64,000 nt of DNA from an uncultured Muribaculaceae bacterium (GTDB lineage Bacteria > Bacteroidota > Bacteroidia > Bacteroidales > Muribaculaceae): positions 65,114-129,113 of the forward strand of contig CAJUIW010000007.1 in assembly GCA_910586895.1 (NCBI GenBank). The letters run 5' to 3'. The position numbers were made by a program, and so were the translations under genes. The number at the start of each line of letters is the position of its first letter. The stretch's first letter is position 1. The notes beneath the pieces were generated by a model. The model saw only the letters and a list, made by a program, of their open reading frames with translations, was not told where the DNA came from and searched no databases. Positions 43,630 to 52,700 of this stretch are shown in pieces.

Positions 43630-44103
43630 TTAAAATTCGCTGAAGGCAAGGGGGAGCAGGGAGCGTACAGAGGGGAGGATGTATATCCCATCGGCTCCGT
43701 CGAGTAGCACGGTTACATTGGCCTGTGCCAGGGTTTCGTACTCGAGGAGAGCCTGGCGGCATGCTCCGCAGGGTGATATGGGCGACTTGAGATAGTGGCC
43801 GTCAGTGCCGCGTGCCGATATGGCTATGGCTGTGAAGCGTGCTTCAGGATAGCGGGCGTGGGCATAGTAGGCGGCGGTGCGCTCGGCGCAGGTGCCTGAT
43901 GGGTAGGCGGCGTTTTCCTGATTGGCTCCGGTCACTATCTCGCCATTGTCGAGCAGTATGGCGGCCCCTACGCTGAAGTGGCTGTAGGGGGCATAGCTGC
44001 GGTGTGTGGCCTGACGGGCGTCGTCGATAAGACGGCGCTGCATGTCGGTAAGCTCGTCGTAGCTCACCTCGGTGAGCGGTATTCTGATTTCTGACTGTTT
44101 CAT
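43630..44103 (-). CDS. cdd: cytidine deaminase
   Basis: 157 residues. The zinc and catalytic motif TCAERTAAYY (Cys and catalytic Glu) and the second zinc motif SPCGACRQAL are present, with SYAPYSHFSVGAAI at the N-terminus. It deaminates cytidine and deoxycytidine to uridine forms for pyrimidine salvage. Homotetrameric type by length. It starts 4 nt after the C69 peptidase stop, same strand, so they may share a transcript. Confidence 0.95.
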   Translation of the reverse strand: MKQSEIRIPLTEVSYDELTDMQRRLIDDARQATHRSYAPYSHFSVGAAILLDNGEIVTGANQENAAYPSGTCAERTAAYYAHARYPEARFTAIAISARGTDGHYLKSPISPCGACRQALLEYETLAQANVTVLLDGADGIYILPSVRSLLPLAFSEF

Positions 44104-44107
44104 ATCA

Positions 44108-45745
44108 CTACTGTGCTATTTCTACGGTGCGCAGGCGTTCGCCTCCATCGGGGTCGGTGGCTATGGAGCGGTAGTAGCGGTCGTCATAGCCTCCGAATAC
44201 GGGTGATTCGGGCATCCCTTCTGGTGTGCGTGCGAACTTGCCGTCACGTTCCTTCTTGATATTGCCGTCGAGGTATTTCACCAGCAGATAGTCGCCGAGG
44301 GCTTTGTACTGCTTGACGCTTTTTGATGCCCACGAGGTGGTGTGGTCGTTGAGGAAGCGACGGGCTACGTCGGCATCCAGCGCGGGCACTTCGGCGTAGA
44401 GTGTGGCCACTTCTGATTCTATCGAGTCCTCTATGGCTTTCTGCACGCGGCGTATGTCGGGTATCATCTGCGAGTAGCGGTTGTAGGCTTGGTTGGCCAC
44501 GTAGTTGTTCACCCAGAATGCGGCATCCCACGATATGTTGTAGAGGTCGCCGTTGCCTGTGGCAAATTCGTGGGGCACGGTAGTCATGCAGTTGTACACC
44601 GGTACGTAGACGCATGTGTTGGCGTCGTCGGCGCCAAACCAGAGTATTCCGCGCATAGGCTCGGCGGCATCGCGGCGGAGCTGTGCCACGTAGGAGAAGC
44701 CTGTCTGCTGGGTGGCTATGGCACGTTCATGGGTGTACTCCACCGAGTCGACGGTGTAGGTCAGCGGACGCCAGCGGTAGGGCACCTTGTAGGGGCCTGC
44801 GCCCACATCCTTGGTCATGTCCAGGGGAGTGTCCTCAAAGTGGTCGCGCATCATCCATTTCATTTCGTTGGCTGTGAGCTTATGGTCGGGCTTCACCCAG
44901 AGGGGGAGCGGTTCGCCCTCGCCTTTGAGTATCCAGGGGAGGTATGAGTCCATTCCGGGCACGAATTTGTTGTAGAAAGCCCACACACGTCCGTCGCATC
45001 CGCGCAGTGCGCCTGAGTCATATTCGGCGTAGGCGCGTGAGAAGCTGAAGTCGGCGTCCTTGCCATTGAAGTAGCCCTGCTTGCGGGCGAAGCTTATCAC
45101 GTCAGGTGAGTAGAGGGTGTTCTTCTTGTCCTTGAGCGGGAAGGTGTGTATGCGGCTGTGGTTGGCATGGCCTGATATGCAGTCGTCGGGCACGCGGCGG
45201 GCCACCCACACGGCACCCTTGTACTCCTTACCTTTGCCTATCAGCTCCATGATCCACACCTCGTTGGGGTCGGCTATGGTGAATGACTCGCCTGAGCTGG
45301 CATAGCCGTAGTCGCGCACCAGTCCGGTCATCACGTCTATGGCTTCGCGGGCTGTCTTGGCGCGCTGGAGGGTGATGTAGATAAGCGAGCCGTAGTCAAT
45401 TATGCCTGAGCCTTGCAGCTCGGGACGTCCGCCCCATGTGCTTTCGCCTATGAAGAGGGCGTGCTCGTTCATATTGCCCATTGTGGCGTAGGTATGTGCG
45501 GCTTCGGGTATCTCGCCCAGCAGCTTGCCTGTGTCCCATTCCACTACCTTGCGCATGGTGCCTTTCTTATGGTCGGCAGCCGGCTGATGGTAGAGCTCGC
45601 CGTAGAGCGTATGGCTGTCGGCGGCGTATGTCGCAAGCACGCTACCGTCGGCCGTGGCTCCCGGAGCGGCTATCAGGCCTGTGCATGCGAGCGCTGACGA
45701 TGCGCTCATAAGCATGCCGAGGGCAAATAATCCGTATGATTTCAT
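44108..45745 (-). CDS. C69-family dipeptidase
   Basis: 545 residues from the ATG at 45745 (MKSYGLFALGML); the 16 codons above are not protein-like. The signal peptide ends at ALA-Cys21, and the new N-terminal Cys (CTGLIAAPGATADGS) is the nucleophile of this Ntn-hydrolase family. Other family stretches: NMNEHALFIGESTWGGR, ESFTIADPNEVWIMELIGKG, HANHSRIHTFPL. Probably periplasmic and acting on dipeptides. Followed after 4 nt by cdd. Family assignment firm, substrate unknown. Confidence 0.92.
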   Translation of the reverse strand: MKSYGLFALGMLMSASSALACTGLIAAPGATADGSVLATYAADSHTLYGELYHQPAADHKKGTMRKVVEWDTGKLLGEIPEAAHTYATMGNMNEHALFIGESTWGGRPELQGSGIIDYGSLIYITLQRAKTAREAIDVMTGLVRDYGYASSGESFTIADPNEVWIMELIGKGKEYKGAVWVARRVPDDCISGHANHSRIHTFPLKDKKNTLYSPDVISFARKQGYFNGKDADFSFSRAYAEYDSGALRGCDGRVWAFYNKFVPGMDSYLPWILKGEGEPLPLWVKPDHKLTANEMKWMMRDHFEDTPLDMTKDVGAGPYKVPYRWRPLTYTVDSVEYTHERAIATQQTGFSYVAQLRRDAAEPMRGILWFGADDANTCVYVPVYNCMTTVPHEFATGNGDLYNISWDAAFWVNNYVANQAYNRYSQMIPDIRRVQKAIEDSIESEVATLYAEVPALDADVARRFLNDHTTSWASKSVKQYKALGDYLLVKYLDGNIKKERDGKFARTPEGMPESPVFGGYDDRYYRSIATDPDGGERLRTVEIAQ

Positions 45746-45909
45746 GTTGTTGTACTGTGTTTTGATTGAAATAGATATAAATGTGGTATGCAAATAGTGC
45801 TATGCAAATATACGCAGAATATTCGACGAAAAAAATAGCGAAAGTCGGCTTTATGACGGTTCGCGTTGGCAAAGCCAATTTTTAGAGCAAAAACTGCAGA
45901 TATTTTAAC

Positions 45910-45940
45910 TTGTGGAGATGGATGGTTTTAGCTAATTTTG
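45910..45940 (+). promoter_or_regulatory. promoter of the GH89 gene, next to its ATG
   Basis: TTG at 45910-45912 and TAATTTTG at 45933-45940, spaced by 20 nt, match the Bacteroidetes promoter. With G at -4 the transcript would start near 45944, three bases before the ATG at 45947. Confidence 0.6.
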
Positions 45941-45946
45941 TGAACC

Positions 45947-48085
45947 ATGAAAAAGATAACAGTCCTTATGCTGCTGATGCTTATGTCGGTGTCGGTGGCT
46001 TTTGCCCGCAAGAGTGATTCGCCTGTCAAGGAGCTGCTTGAGCGTATCGATGCCGGGCTTTCCAAAAAGATAGATGTAGTGATATCCCCCGCCCGCGAGG
46101 ATTACTTCGAACTGAGCCAGCGTGGGAGTCGCCCCTGTGTCAAAGCCAACAGCTATGTCAGTGCTGCCGTGGGGATCAACTGGTATCTGAAATATCATGC
46201 CGGAGTGCATCTGTCGTGGAACTGCATGACAGCCTCGCTGCCCGATGTGCTTCCGGCGGTGAAAGTGCCTGAACGTCATGCCACGCCGATGGACATGCGC
46301 TATTATCTTAACTACTGCACCCACTCCTACTCCATGGCGTTCTGGGACGAGGCGCGTTGGCAGCGTGAGATTGACTGGATGGCGCTCCATGGCATCAACA
46401 TGCCGCTGTGCATCACCGGCACCGGTGAGGTGTGGCGCAACGTGCTTCTGAAGCTCGGCTATTCCGATGCCGAGGCCAAGCAGTTTGTGGCCGGTCCCGG
46501 ATTTCAGGCATGGTGGCTTATGAACAATCTTGAAGGATGGGGCGGTCCGGTGACCGATGCCATGCTTGAACGCGACCGCCGCCTGCAGCAGTACATACTC
46601 AAGGAGATGCGCCGCTGGGGGATGCATCCCGTGCTTCCGGGCTATTCAGGAATGGTGCCCCACGATGCAGCCGCGCGTCTTGGTCTTCCGGTGGCCGACC
46701 CCGGCAAATGGTGCGGCTACAACCGTCCGGCGTTTCTGTCGCCCGATGCCAAGGAGTTCAGCCGCATAGCCGATCTTTACTATCAGGAGCTCCACCGTCT
46801 GTACGGTGCGGCTGATTACTACAGCATGGACCCTTTCCACGAGGGGGGACGCACTGACGGTGTTGACCTCGCTGCCGCCGGTCAGGCCATAATGAAAGCC
46901 ATGAAGAAGCAGAATCCACGTGCCGTGTGGGTGGCTCAGGCATGGCAGGGCAATCCGCGCAGCGAGCTTATCAAAGGACTTAAGCCGGGCGATATGGTGG
47001 CGCTCGACCTGCATGTGGAGTCAGTGCCGCAGTGGACGCGCCGCGCCGATAAGTTTGCGGGTCATCCGTGGCTCTACTGCATGCTGCTCAACTTTGGCGG
47101 CAATGTGGGGCTGCATGGCAAGATTGACTGGCTTATAGAACAGTTCTACCGCGCCCGTCAGGCATCGCCCCAGCTCAAAGGCGTGGGCCTGACCATGGAG
47201 GGCATTGAGAACAATCCGGTGATGTACGAGCTTCTCTGCGAGCTGCCATGGCGCGAGGAGGCTCCTGACCGCCGCGAGTGGATTCAGGCCTATGCCGCCG
47301 CACGCTATGGCACGGCCGATGCCGATGCCGCCGATGCCTGGCACCTGTTGGCCTCTACCATCTACAATGCTCCGGAAGCCAACCGCCAGCAGGGCACACA
47401 CGAATCGGTGTTCTGTGCCCGTCCGTCCGACGCTCCGCGCGGTGCATCGACATGGGGCGCCGCCGAGCCTTACTATGAAGGAGCCGATGTTATAGAGGCT
47501 GCCCGACGGCTGCTTGCAGCTGCTCCGCGCCTGAGCCGCAACGACAATTACCTATACGACCTTGTGGATGTGACGCGTCAGGCCGTGGCCGAAAAGGCCC
47601 GCCAGGTGAGTGGCGGATTCAGCACCGCTGCCGACCGCGATGAATACAGCCGCCGTGCCGATAGCTTCATGAGCCTGCTTCTGATGCAGGATTCGCTGCT
47701 CAGTAGCCGCAGCGAGTTTATGCTCGGGCCTTGGATTGCATCGGCCCGTGCATGCGGCTCTACCTTACAGGAGAAGGACCTCTACGAATACAATGCGCGT
47801 GTGCAGATCACCACATGGGGGCTTCGCACAGCCGCTGACCGTGGCGGACTTCACGACTATGCCCACCGCGAGTGGAGTGGGCTGCTCGGCAGCTTCTATG
47901 CGCGCCGATGGAAAGCGTGGTTCGACCATCGCCTCTCTACGTGGGGCGATACTTCGGCTACTGCCCCTGACTTCTATCTTATCGAAGAACCGTGGACGCT
48001 TGAACGCGACACCTACCCCTCCATCCCGCAGGCCGACGCCGTGGAGATGGCAACCCGAGCCATGCGCCTTATCGACTCCATCTGA
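45947..48085 (+). CDS. GH89 alpha-N-acetylglucosaminidase
   Basis: 712 residues with a signal peptide (MKKITVLMLLMLMSVSVAFA). It follows the NAGLU/GH89 plan: N-terminal domain (SYVSAAVGINWYLKYHAGVH), TIM-barrel with MRYYLNYCTHSYSMAFWDEA, WMALHGINMPLCITGTGEVWR, LPGYSGMVP and YSMDPFHEGGR, TMEGIENNPVMYELL, then an all-helical C-terminal domain. Two conserved Glu residues in the barrel (FHEGG and MEGIENN) are the likely catalytic pair. It removes terminal alpha-GlcNAc, as on mucin or heparan. Single gene with its own promoter; a palindromic repeat follows its stop. Confidence 0.93.
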   Translation: MKKITVLMLLMLMSVSVAFARKSDSPVKELLERIDAGLSKKIDVVISPAREDYFELSQRGSRPCVKANSYVSAAVGINWYLKYHAGVHLSWNCMTASLPDVLPAVKVPERHATPMDMRYYLNYCTHSYSMAFWDEARWQREIDWMALHGINMPLCITGTGEVWRNVLLKLGYSDAEAKQFVAGPGFQAWWLMNNLEGWGGPVTDAMLERDRRLQQYILKEMRRWGMHPVLPGYSGMVPHDAAARLGLPVADPGKWCGYNRPAFLSPDAKEFSRIADLYYQELHRLYGAADYYSMDPFHEGGRTDGVDLAAAGQAIMKAMKKQNPRAVWVAQAWQGNPRSELIKGLKPGDMVALDLHVESVPQWTRRADKFAGHPWLYCMLLNFGGNVGLHGKIDWLIEQFYRARQASPQLKGVGLTMEGIENNPVMYELLCELPWREEAPDRREWIQAYAAARYGTADADAADAWHLLASTIYNAPEANRQQGTHESVFCARPSDAPRGASTWGAAEPYYEGADVIEAARRLLAAAPRLSRNDNYLYDLVDVTRQAVAEKARQVSGGFSTAADRDEYSRRADSFMSLLLMQDSLLSSRSEFMLGPWIASARACGSTLQEKDLYEYNARVQITTWGLRTAADRGGLHDYAHREWSGLLGSFYARRWKAWFDHRLSTWGDTSATAPDFYLIEEPWTLERDTYPSIPQADAVEMATRAMRLIDSI

Positions 48086-48094
48086 CCGGCAGAA

Positions 48095-48170
48095 TGTTAC
48101 CCGTGTTACCCGTGTTACCGATGTTTCCCTGTTTCCCGAGGCGGTAACGCGGTAACATGGGAAACATCCG
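48095..48170. repeat. GTTACC/GTTTCCC palindromic repeat, copy 2
   Basis: Directly after the GH89 stop: three gttacc units, gatgtttccctgtttcccga, then ggcggtaacgcggtaac and atgggaaac. The core is base-identical to that of copies 3 and 4. The palindrome could serve as a terminator for the GH89 mRNA. Confidence 0.75.
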
Positions 48171-48635
48171 TGGCACATCTGTGACGCACCTGCATAATAT
48201 AAAATACACCGCTGATACACAGGTGTATGACCGTAGGGACATGCCTTAGGCATGTAAGGTTACGTGAGTCCAACATCGCAAAGCGATGTCCGTACAATCC
48301 GATGACGGGCTATTGGAGTCCGTAGGACGTATTCTGTCTGTCAGGCGGAATAAGCCGTCCTGGCGGACTCTGTCTATCTACCGTACATGTGCCCGGCACG
48401 CCGCTGACGCTCTGTACCGGGTTACATAAAAGTCGCCCTGAAGGGCTATAATAGATACTTCTGTGCGGTTCATGATTTATCGCATTTTATGTGTCGCACC
48501 TGCAAAGGTGCGGTTTGTGATATAGCCGTGGGCCGAGCGACAGCGAGACCCACGGATAGGGATTTGCATGATATTTTCTGAAAGAAAACTTTCCATCCCC
48601 TCTGTTGGATGACAATTATCCATTATATTTGCCAC
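48171..48635. repeat. array of short hairpins upstream of the RAYT gene
   Basis: No gene. A series of short hairpins with a loop of 3-5: catgccttaggcatg (about 48239-48253), acatcgcaaagcgatgt (about 48274-48290), gccctgaagggc (about 48433-48444), gtcgcacctgcaaaggtgcg (48493-48512) and ccgtggg...cccacgg (48526-48555). The strand agccgtgggccgag (48524-48537) recurs inverted at 49150-49163, on the other side of the transposase. Confidence 0.6.
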
Positions 48636-49163
48636 ATGAGTTTCACACAATTATTCTATCATATAATATTTTCCACCAAGAACCGGCGCCAACTTATCAG
48701 GCCGGGAATAGAACGTGATGTATATTCACTGATATATCATATCTCACGTAAGGACGGGGTTGGGGTTTTCAGGATCGGAGGCATGCCTGATCATGTGCAT
48801 ATGCTTGTTTCAATTCCGGCAGATATCGCTGTAGCCACATACGTGAAAAATTTGAAACGGCAAGCATCGTTGGCGATACGTCAGGCAGGGTTAATCTCAG
48901 GATGGGATGGATGGCAGAATGGATATGGGTGTTTCTCCTATTCGTTTAAGGATTTATCAATGATACGTCATTATATTGTCAATCAGAAAGAACATCACAA
49001 AGCAGTTTCTTTCCGTGATGAATATCGGGCGCTTCTGATAGAAGCGGGTGTGTCACCCGATGAGCCATATTTCCCGAAATAAGATTGAAAGTTATCTTTC
49101 AGATAATTCTGTGCGTGGCATCCGATACTGTGGGACTCGCCCTGACAGGCTCGGCCCACGGCT
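48524..49163. mobile_element. putative RAYT/REP unit
   Basis: Transposase gene bounded by inverted 14-bp copies agccgtgggccgag (48524-48537) and its complement (49150-49163). The left copy is part of a larger hairpin (48526-48555). This is the layout of a REPtron. The exact ends are uncertain. Confidence 0.55.
48636..49082 (+). CDS. REP-associated tyrosine transposase (RAYT, Y1/HUH family)
   Basis: 148 residues from the ATG at 48636 (MSFTQLFYHIIFSTKNRR); the frame opens nine codons earlier at 48609. HUH motif HVHMLVS follows GGMPD, and the catalytic tyrosine is in RHYIVNQKEHHK near the C-terminus. This is the single-domain IS200/IS605-related TnpA of the REP-associated type, not flanked by TnpB. 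Such proteins nick and move short palindromic (REP) sequences. The gene lies in an unusually rich set of hairpins, with inverted copies of agccgtgggccgag at 48524-48537 and 49150-49163, which look like its element ends. Confidence 0.85.
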   Translation: MSFTQLFYHIIFSTKNRRQLIRPGIERDVYSLIYHISRKDGVGVFRIGGMPDHVHMLVSIPADIAVATYVKNLKRQASLAIRQAGLISGWDGWQNGYGCFSYSFKDLSMIRHYIVNQKEHHKAVSFRDEYRALLIEAGVSPDEPYFPK

Positions 49164-49302
49164 ACGACATGAATGAACCTTTCAGGTTCGCTATCCGTAT
49201 GCGTCTGACACATGAGCATGTGATCATGTCAGGTTGTGTGTGGTCGATACATCACCGATCGATATCCCTACAAGGTTGTGTATGGCCCACACAGATTTTA
49301 TT

Positions 49303-49690
49303 ATGGCTGAATACAAACAATCTTGCAGGGCCATGGATACCTTCAGGTATCCCTCACTCTATCTGATATGATCCAATAATCATTTATGCCTCTCTGCATT
49401 CATATTTTTATGAATGCGCCTCTATCCCTGTAAGATATATATGACTGCGTAGCAGGCTCTATATATACGCTCCCCCTCTCCTCATTCTCTCTCTATTAAA
49501 AAGAGAGCGGATGAACAAGGAGTGTCGGAAAAGGGCGTAGTACACTGCAAAGATACGACACGGACCGGCCCCAAGCTGAACCTTTTTATCGCACATGATG
49601 TGTTACCCGTGTTACCGATGTTTCCCTGTTTCCCGAGGCGGTAACGCGGTAACATGGGAAACACCGGGTAACATGGAAACGGGAAACATT
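49303..49690 (+). repeat. ~385-bp intergenic repeat, left copy
   Basis: From atggctgaatacaaacaat to the gttacc/gtttccc palindrome, this stretch is nearly identical to the complement of 63553-63945. It includes hairpins ggatacc-ttca-ggtatcc (49335-49352) and gcattcat-attttt-atgaatgc, a tract ctccccctctcctcattctc, and palindrome copy 3 (about 49600-49690). Reading frames are interrupted in this copy (stop after TCCCTG), so it looks non-coding. The remaining 49083-49302 contains other small hairpins (gaacctttcaggttc) and no gene. Confidence 0.8.
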
Positions 49691-49702
49691 TATGCTGTGG
49701 CC

Positions 49703-52700
49703 TTATTGTTTCTGTGGAGCGGGAGCAATGACTATCGTGTCGGCCACGATGACGGTGGCTGAGTCGGGCTGCTGCCGGCGCTCCATTGTCGCTGTGGTAT
49801 CGGCGGGAGTGTCGTGATGGTGTCGCAGCGGACGCAGGAAGGAGAAGATATTGTCAAAGTCGCGCTTGAACACCACTCCTACGCCCTGTGTGGTCAGAGC
49901 GCTACGCAGATAGTAGTTCTGGTCATTGTAGCGGTTGTAGGCTTTGAGACGTATCGATCCGGAGCGGTTGAGGAGATATTCGATGTCAAAGTCGCCTATG
50001 AAAGAGTTGTTGTTAAGCGATTTGTCGCGGTAGCCGAAGTTGCCGTTGAGCAGCAGGCGGTTGTTGAGCAGATGGCTTGACAGGGCGAGGTCAACCTCCA
50101 CGTCGGAGAAGTCGCCGCGGTCGCTGCGGAAGTTAGGCGATATGCTCCACTTGTCGCTCAGCTGTCCGAGCATGTTGCTCAGCTGCGATGATATGGTGGA
50201 GGAGGCCACTGACACGAGTTCGTTGCCCTTGGTGGCGCTCATGTATTCGGGCGTGTAGAAGCGGTTGAGGGCCAACAGATAAATGATCTGGCGGTTCATC
50301 ATCTCCTCGGTGTTGACGATACTCATCACCTTGCGTTTGATGTCGGAGGTTACGGTGGGGAAGTCGAGCCCGAAGGAGATGTCGGGCTGGCGCATGTCGC
50401 CCGTCACGTAAAGCAGGGCGTTGACCGGCACATTGGTGCGCTTGAGTTCCTTGTCGGAGAGGAAGCTTTCGTCGAGGTCCGAGAGGTTGGCGTTGGCGGC
50501 GTATGTGGCTTTGATGTCGAGGCGCGCCATGTAGGGGTTGCCGTCGAATGATATCTTGCTACCCTCGCTGATGTTGAATTCCTTGATGATGATATCCTGG
50601 AAAGTGAAGTTGTAGCTTCCGCGTGCCAGGGTGTAGGTGCCGAAGAGGCGCAGTTCGTCGTTTGACGAACCATAGGTCATGCGCATGCGTCCGGAGCCGT
50701 AGGCGCGTATGCGGTCGCCTGCCAGAGGGTCCATGATAAGGTTCATCTGGGTATTGTCCTGCACATCGACGGATATGTCCATGTTGTAGACCGAGGGCGG
50801 ACCCTGCACTTCGCTGCGTGCTATGCGCTCCTTGAGTGCGCGCACTATCTCAGGGGTGGTGTCGCGATTGAGCGAGTCCTTCAGATGGCGGTTGCGGTCG
50901 CGGAAGGTTATGAAGTCATAGTCGTAGGCTTGCTGTGCGTCAGAGAGCACGAAGGTGAACGAGGAGCCGGGAGCTGTGGATATGTCGGCGTCGATGTCGA
51001 TGGTGCCGGGCACGCCGCGTACGGTGGCCCACCCGTTGCCGAGCACATGTCCGTACCAGCGTTCGCCCGCTGATTCAGGCACGTCATATACCAGCAAGGA
51101 ACGGGCATTGGTGATGTTAAAGCTGAACTCCGGCTCCTTGAAGCACTTGTGGGTCAGCCATCCGTTGAGCGTGGCTGAGTGGCCGAGCTTGTCATGCAGG
51201 GTGATATCTTTCAGGTCAATACGTCCGGGGCGCAGATGCACGGAGTCGGTGCAGGTATAGGTGGTGTTGGTGAATCCGAGTGTCAGCGATACATCCTCGC
51301 CGTAGATATCGCCCACCATGTCGATAAGCTTGAACGAGCCCCAGAGCCGCGCCTTGCCCGATGCGTAGCCTGACACATCGGTGGCAAATGCAGCCATGAA
51401 CGGCTTGAGGAAGCCTATGGCTATGCGGTCGGCGTCAAATGTGAGGTCAAGTGAATCGGCCATAGGCATTATGCGGCCGTCAACGATGGACTGGCGTCCA
51501 TTGGGCTGCGATATAAGCGCGTTGAGCCTCACGGCACGGGTATCGGCGTCCCACGACGATTTGATGCGGGCGTCGCCGAGCAGGGCGTAGTTGTATTTCA
51601 GTCCACGCACATCGAGTGCCGGGGTGTAGGCCACGGGGTGGGGGGTGAATGCCGAGGTGACGTAGAAGTCGCCTGTGGCATTGCCGCCGAACATGGCGTT
51701 TTCTATGCCGAGGGTTTCAAATACGTAGTCAAGGCTGATGTCACGAAGCGATAGGGTGAGGCGGTCCTCATCGGATGTGGAGGCTACGCCGTCGATGGTA
51801 AGATACTGCCCGGGGCGCGACACGTTGAAGCGGTTTACCTCAAGGCGCTTGTCGGAGTAGATGATTTTGGCGGGGTTGACGGTCCACACCGTGTCGTTGA
51901 ACACCATCCGTCCGGGGTTGACATTGATGTCGGTCACCAGGCAGCGGAGGTCGTCGCGGCTGAACGAAGCGGTAAGGTTGATATCGCCTTCGAAGCGGCG
52001 TTCACGGTTCACATGCCATCCTACCTGTGTGTCCAGATGACCGTCGGAGCCGAATGCTGTGGCCGACAGGGTCATGTTGCCCTTCTTGGTGGGCACCATT
52101 GTGGTGAAGTACATGTTGGCACGTCCGGGTGCATTGCCTGAGCCGCCGTCGAGTCCCATGCGCAGGGCGGTGTTCTCAATCAGGCGGTTGCCCTGCTGGA
52201 GATAGGGGGCGTCGACGTTGAGCGCCATGCTTCGCTCCGTGCTGTTGAGCGAGCCTGTTATGTTGATCGGGTAGATCACGTTGACAGGCAGCTTCACCAG
52301 GCTTTCAAGCGGTGCAGTGTTCTTGAGGCGTATGTCGAACTTCAGCTCGTTGAGCGGAGCCTCAGGTCCGAGATAATTGCGCGAGGCTTCGGCTTCGGTG
52401 CGTCCGGTAAGGTTGGGGAGTACGCGCTCTATTATGGCGCGTGCCACTTTAGGCATCTGTGTGAGGTTGTATGAACCTCCGGCATAGGCATCGAGCATGT
52501 CGGAGGTGAGGCGAAGCTCCTGTCCGACGGAATCCGACAGCGCATCGAGCGTCACGGCATCAAGCCGGAGTCCGGTGCCATGTGCGTCAATGAAGGATAT
52601 GTCGGTAAGGTTGACATGGCCGTTCACGTGGTTGATGTCCGGCCCGTGTAGCGCCCCTTCGCCGCTGAGGCTCAGCAGACGTCCATGAGTGTTCTGCAGA

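Noticed and set aside
45932..46627. 231-codon ORF opposite the GH89 gene
   Set aside because: Antisense shadow of a well-supported GH89 gene in GC-rich DNA; composition is His/Arg-rich and fits no family.
48236..48560. CRISPR array
   Set aside because: Hairpins differ in sequence and spacing; there is no constant repeat-spacer pattern and no cas gene in the window.
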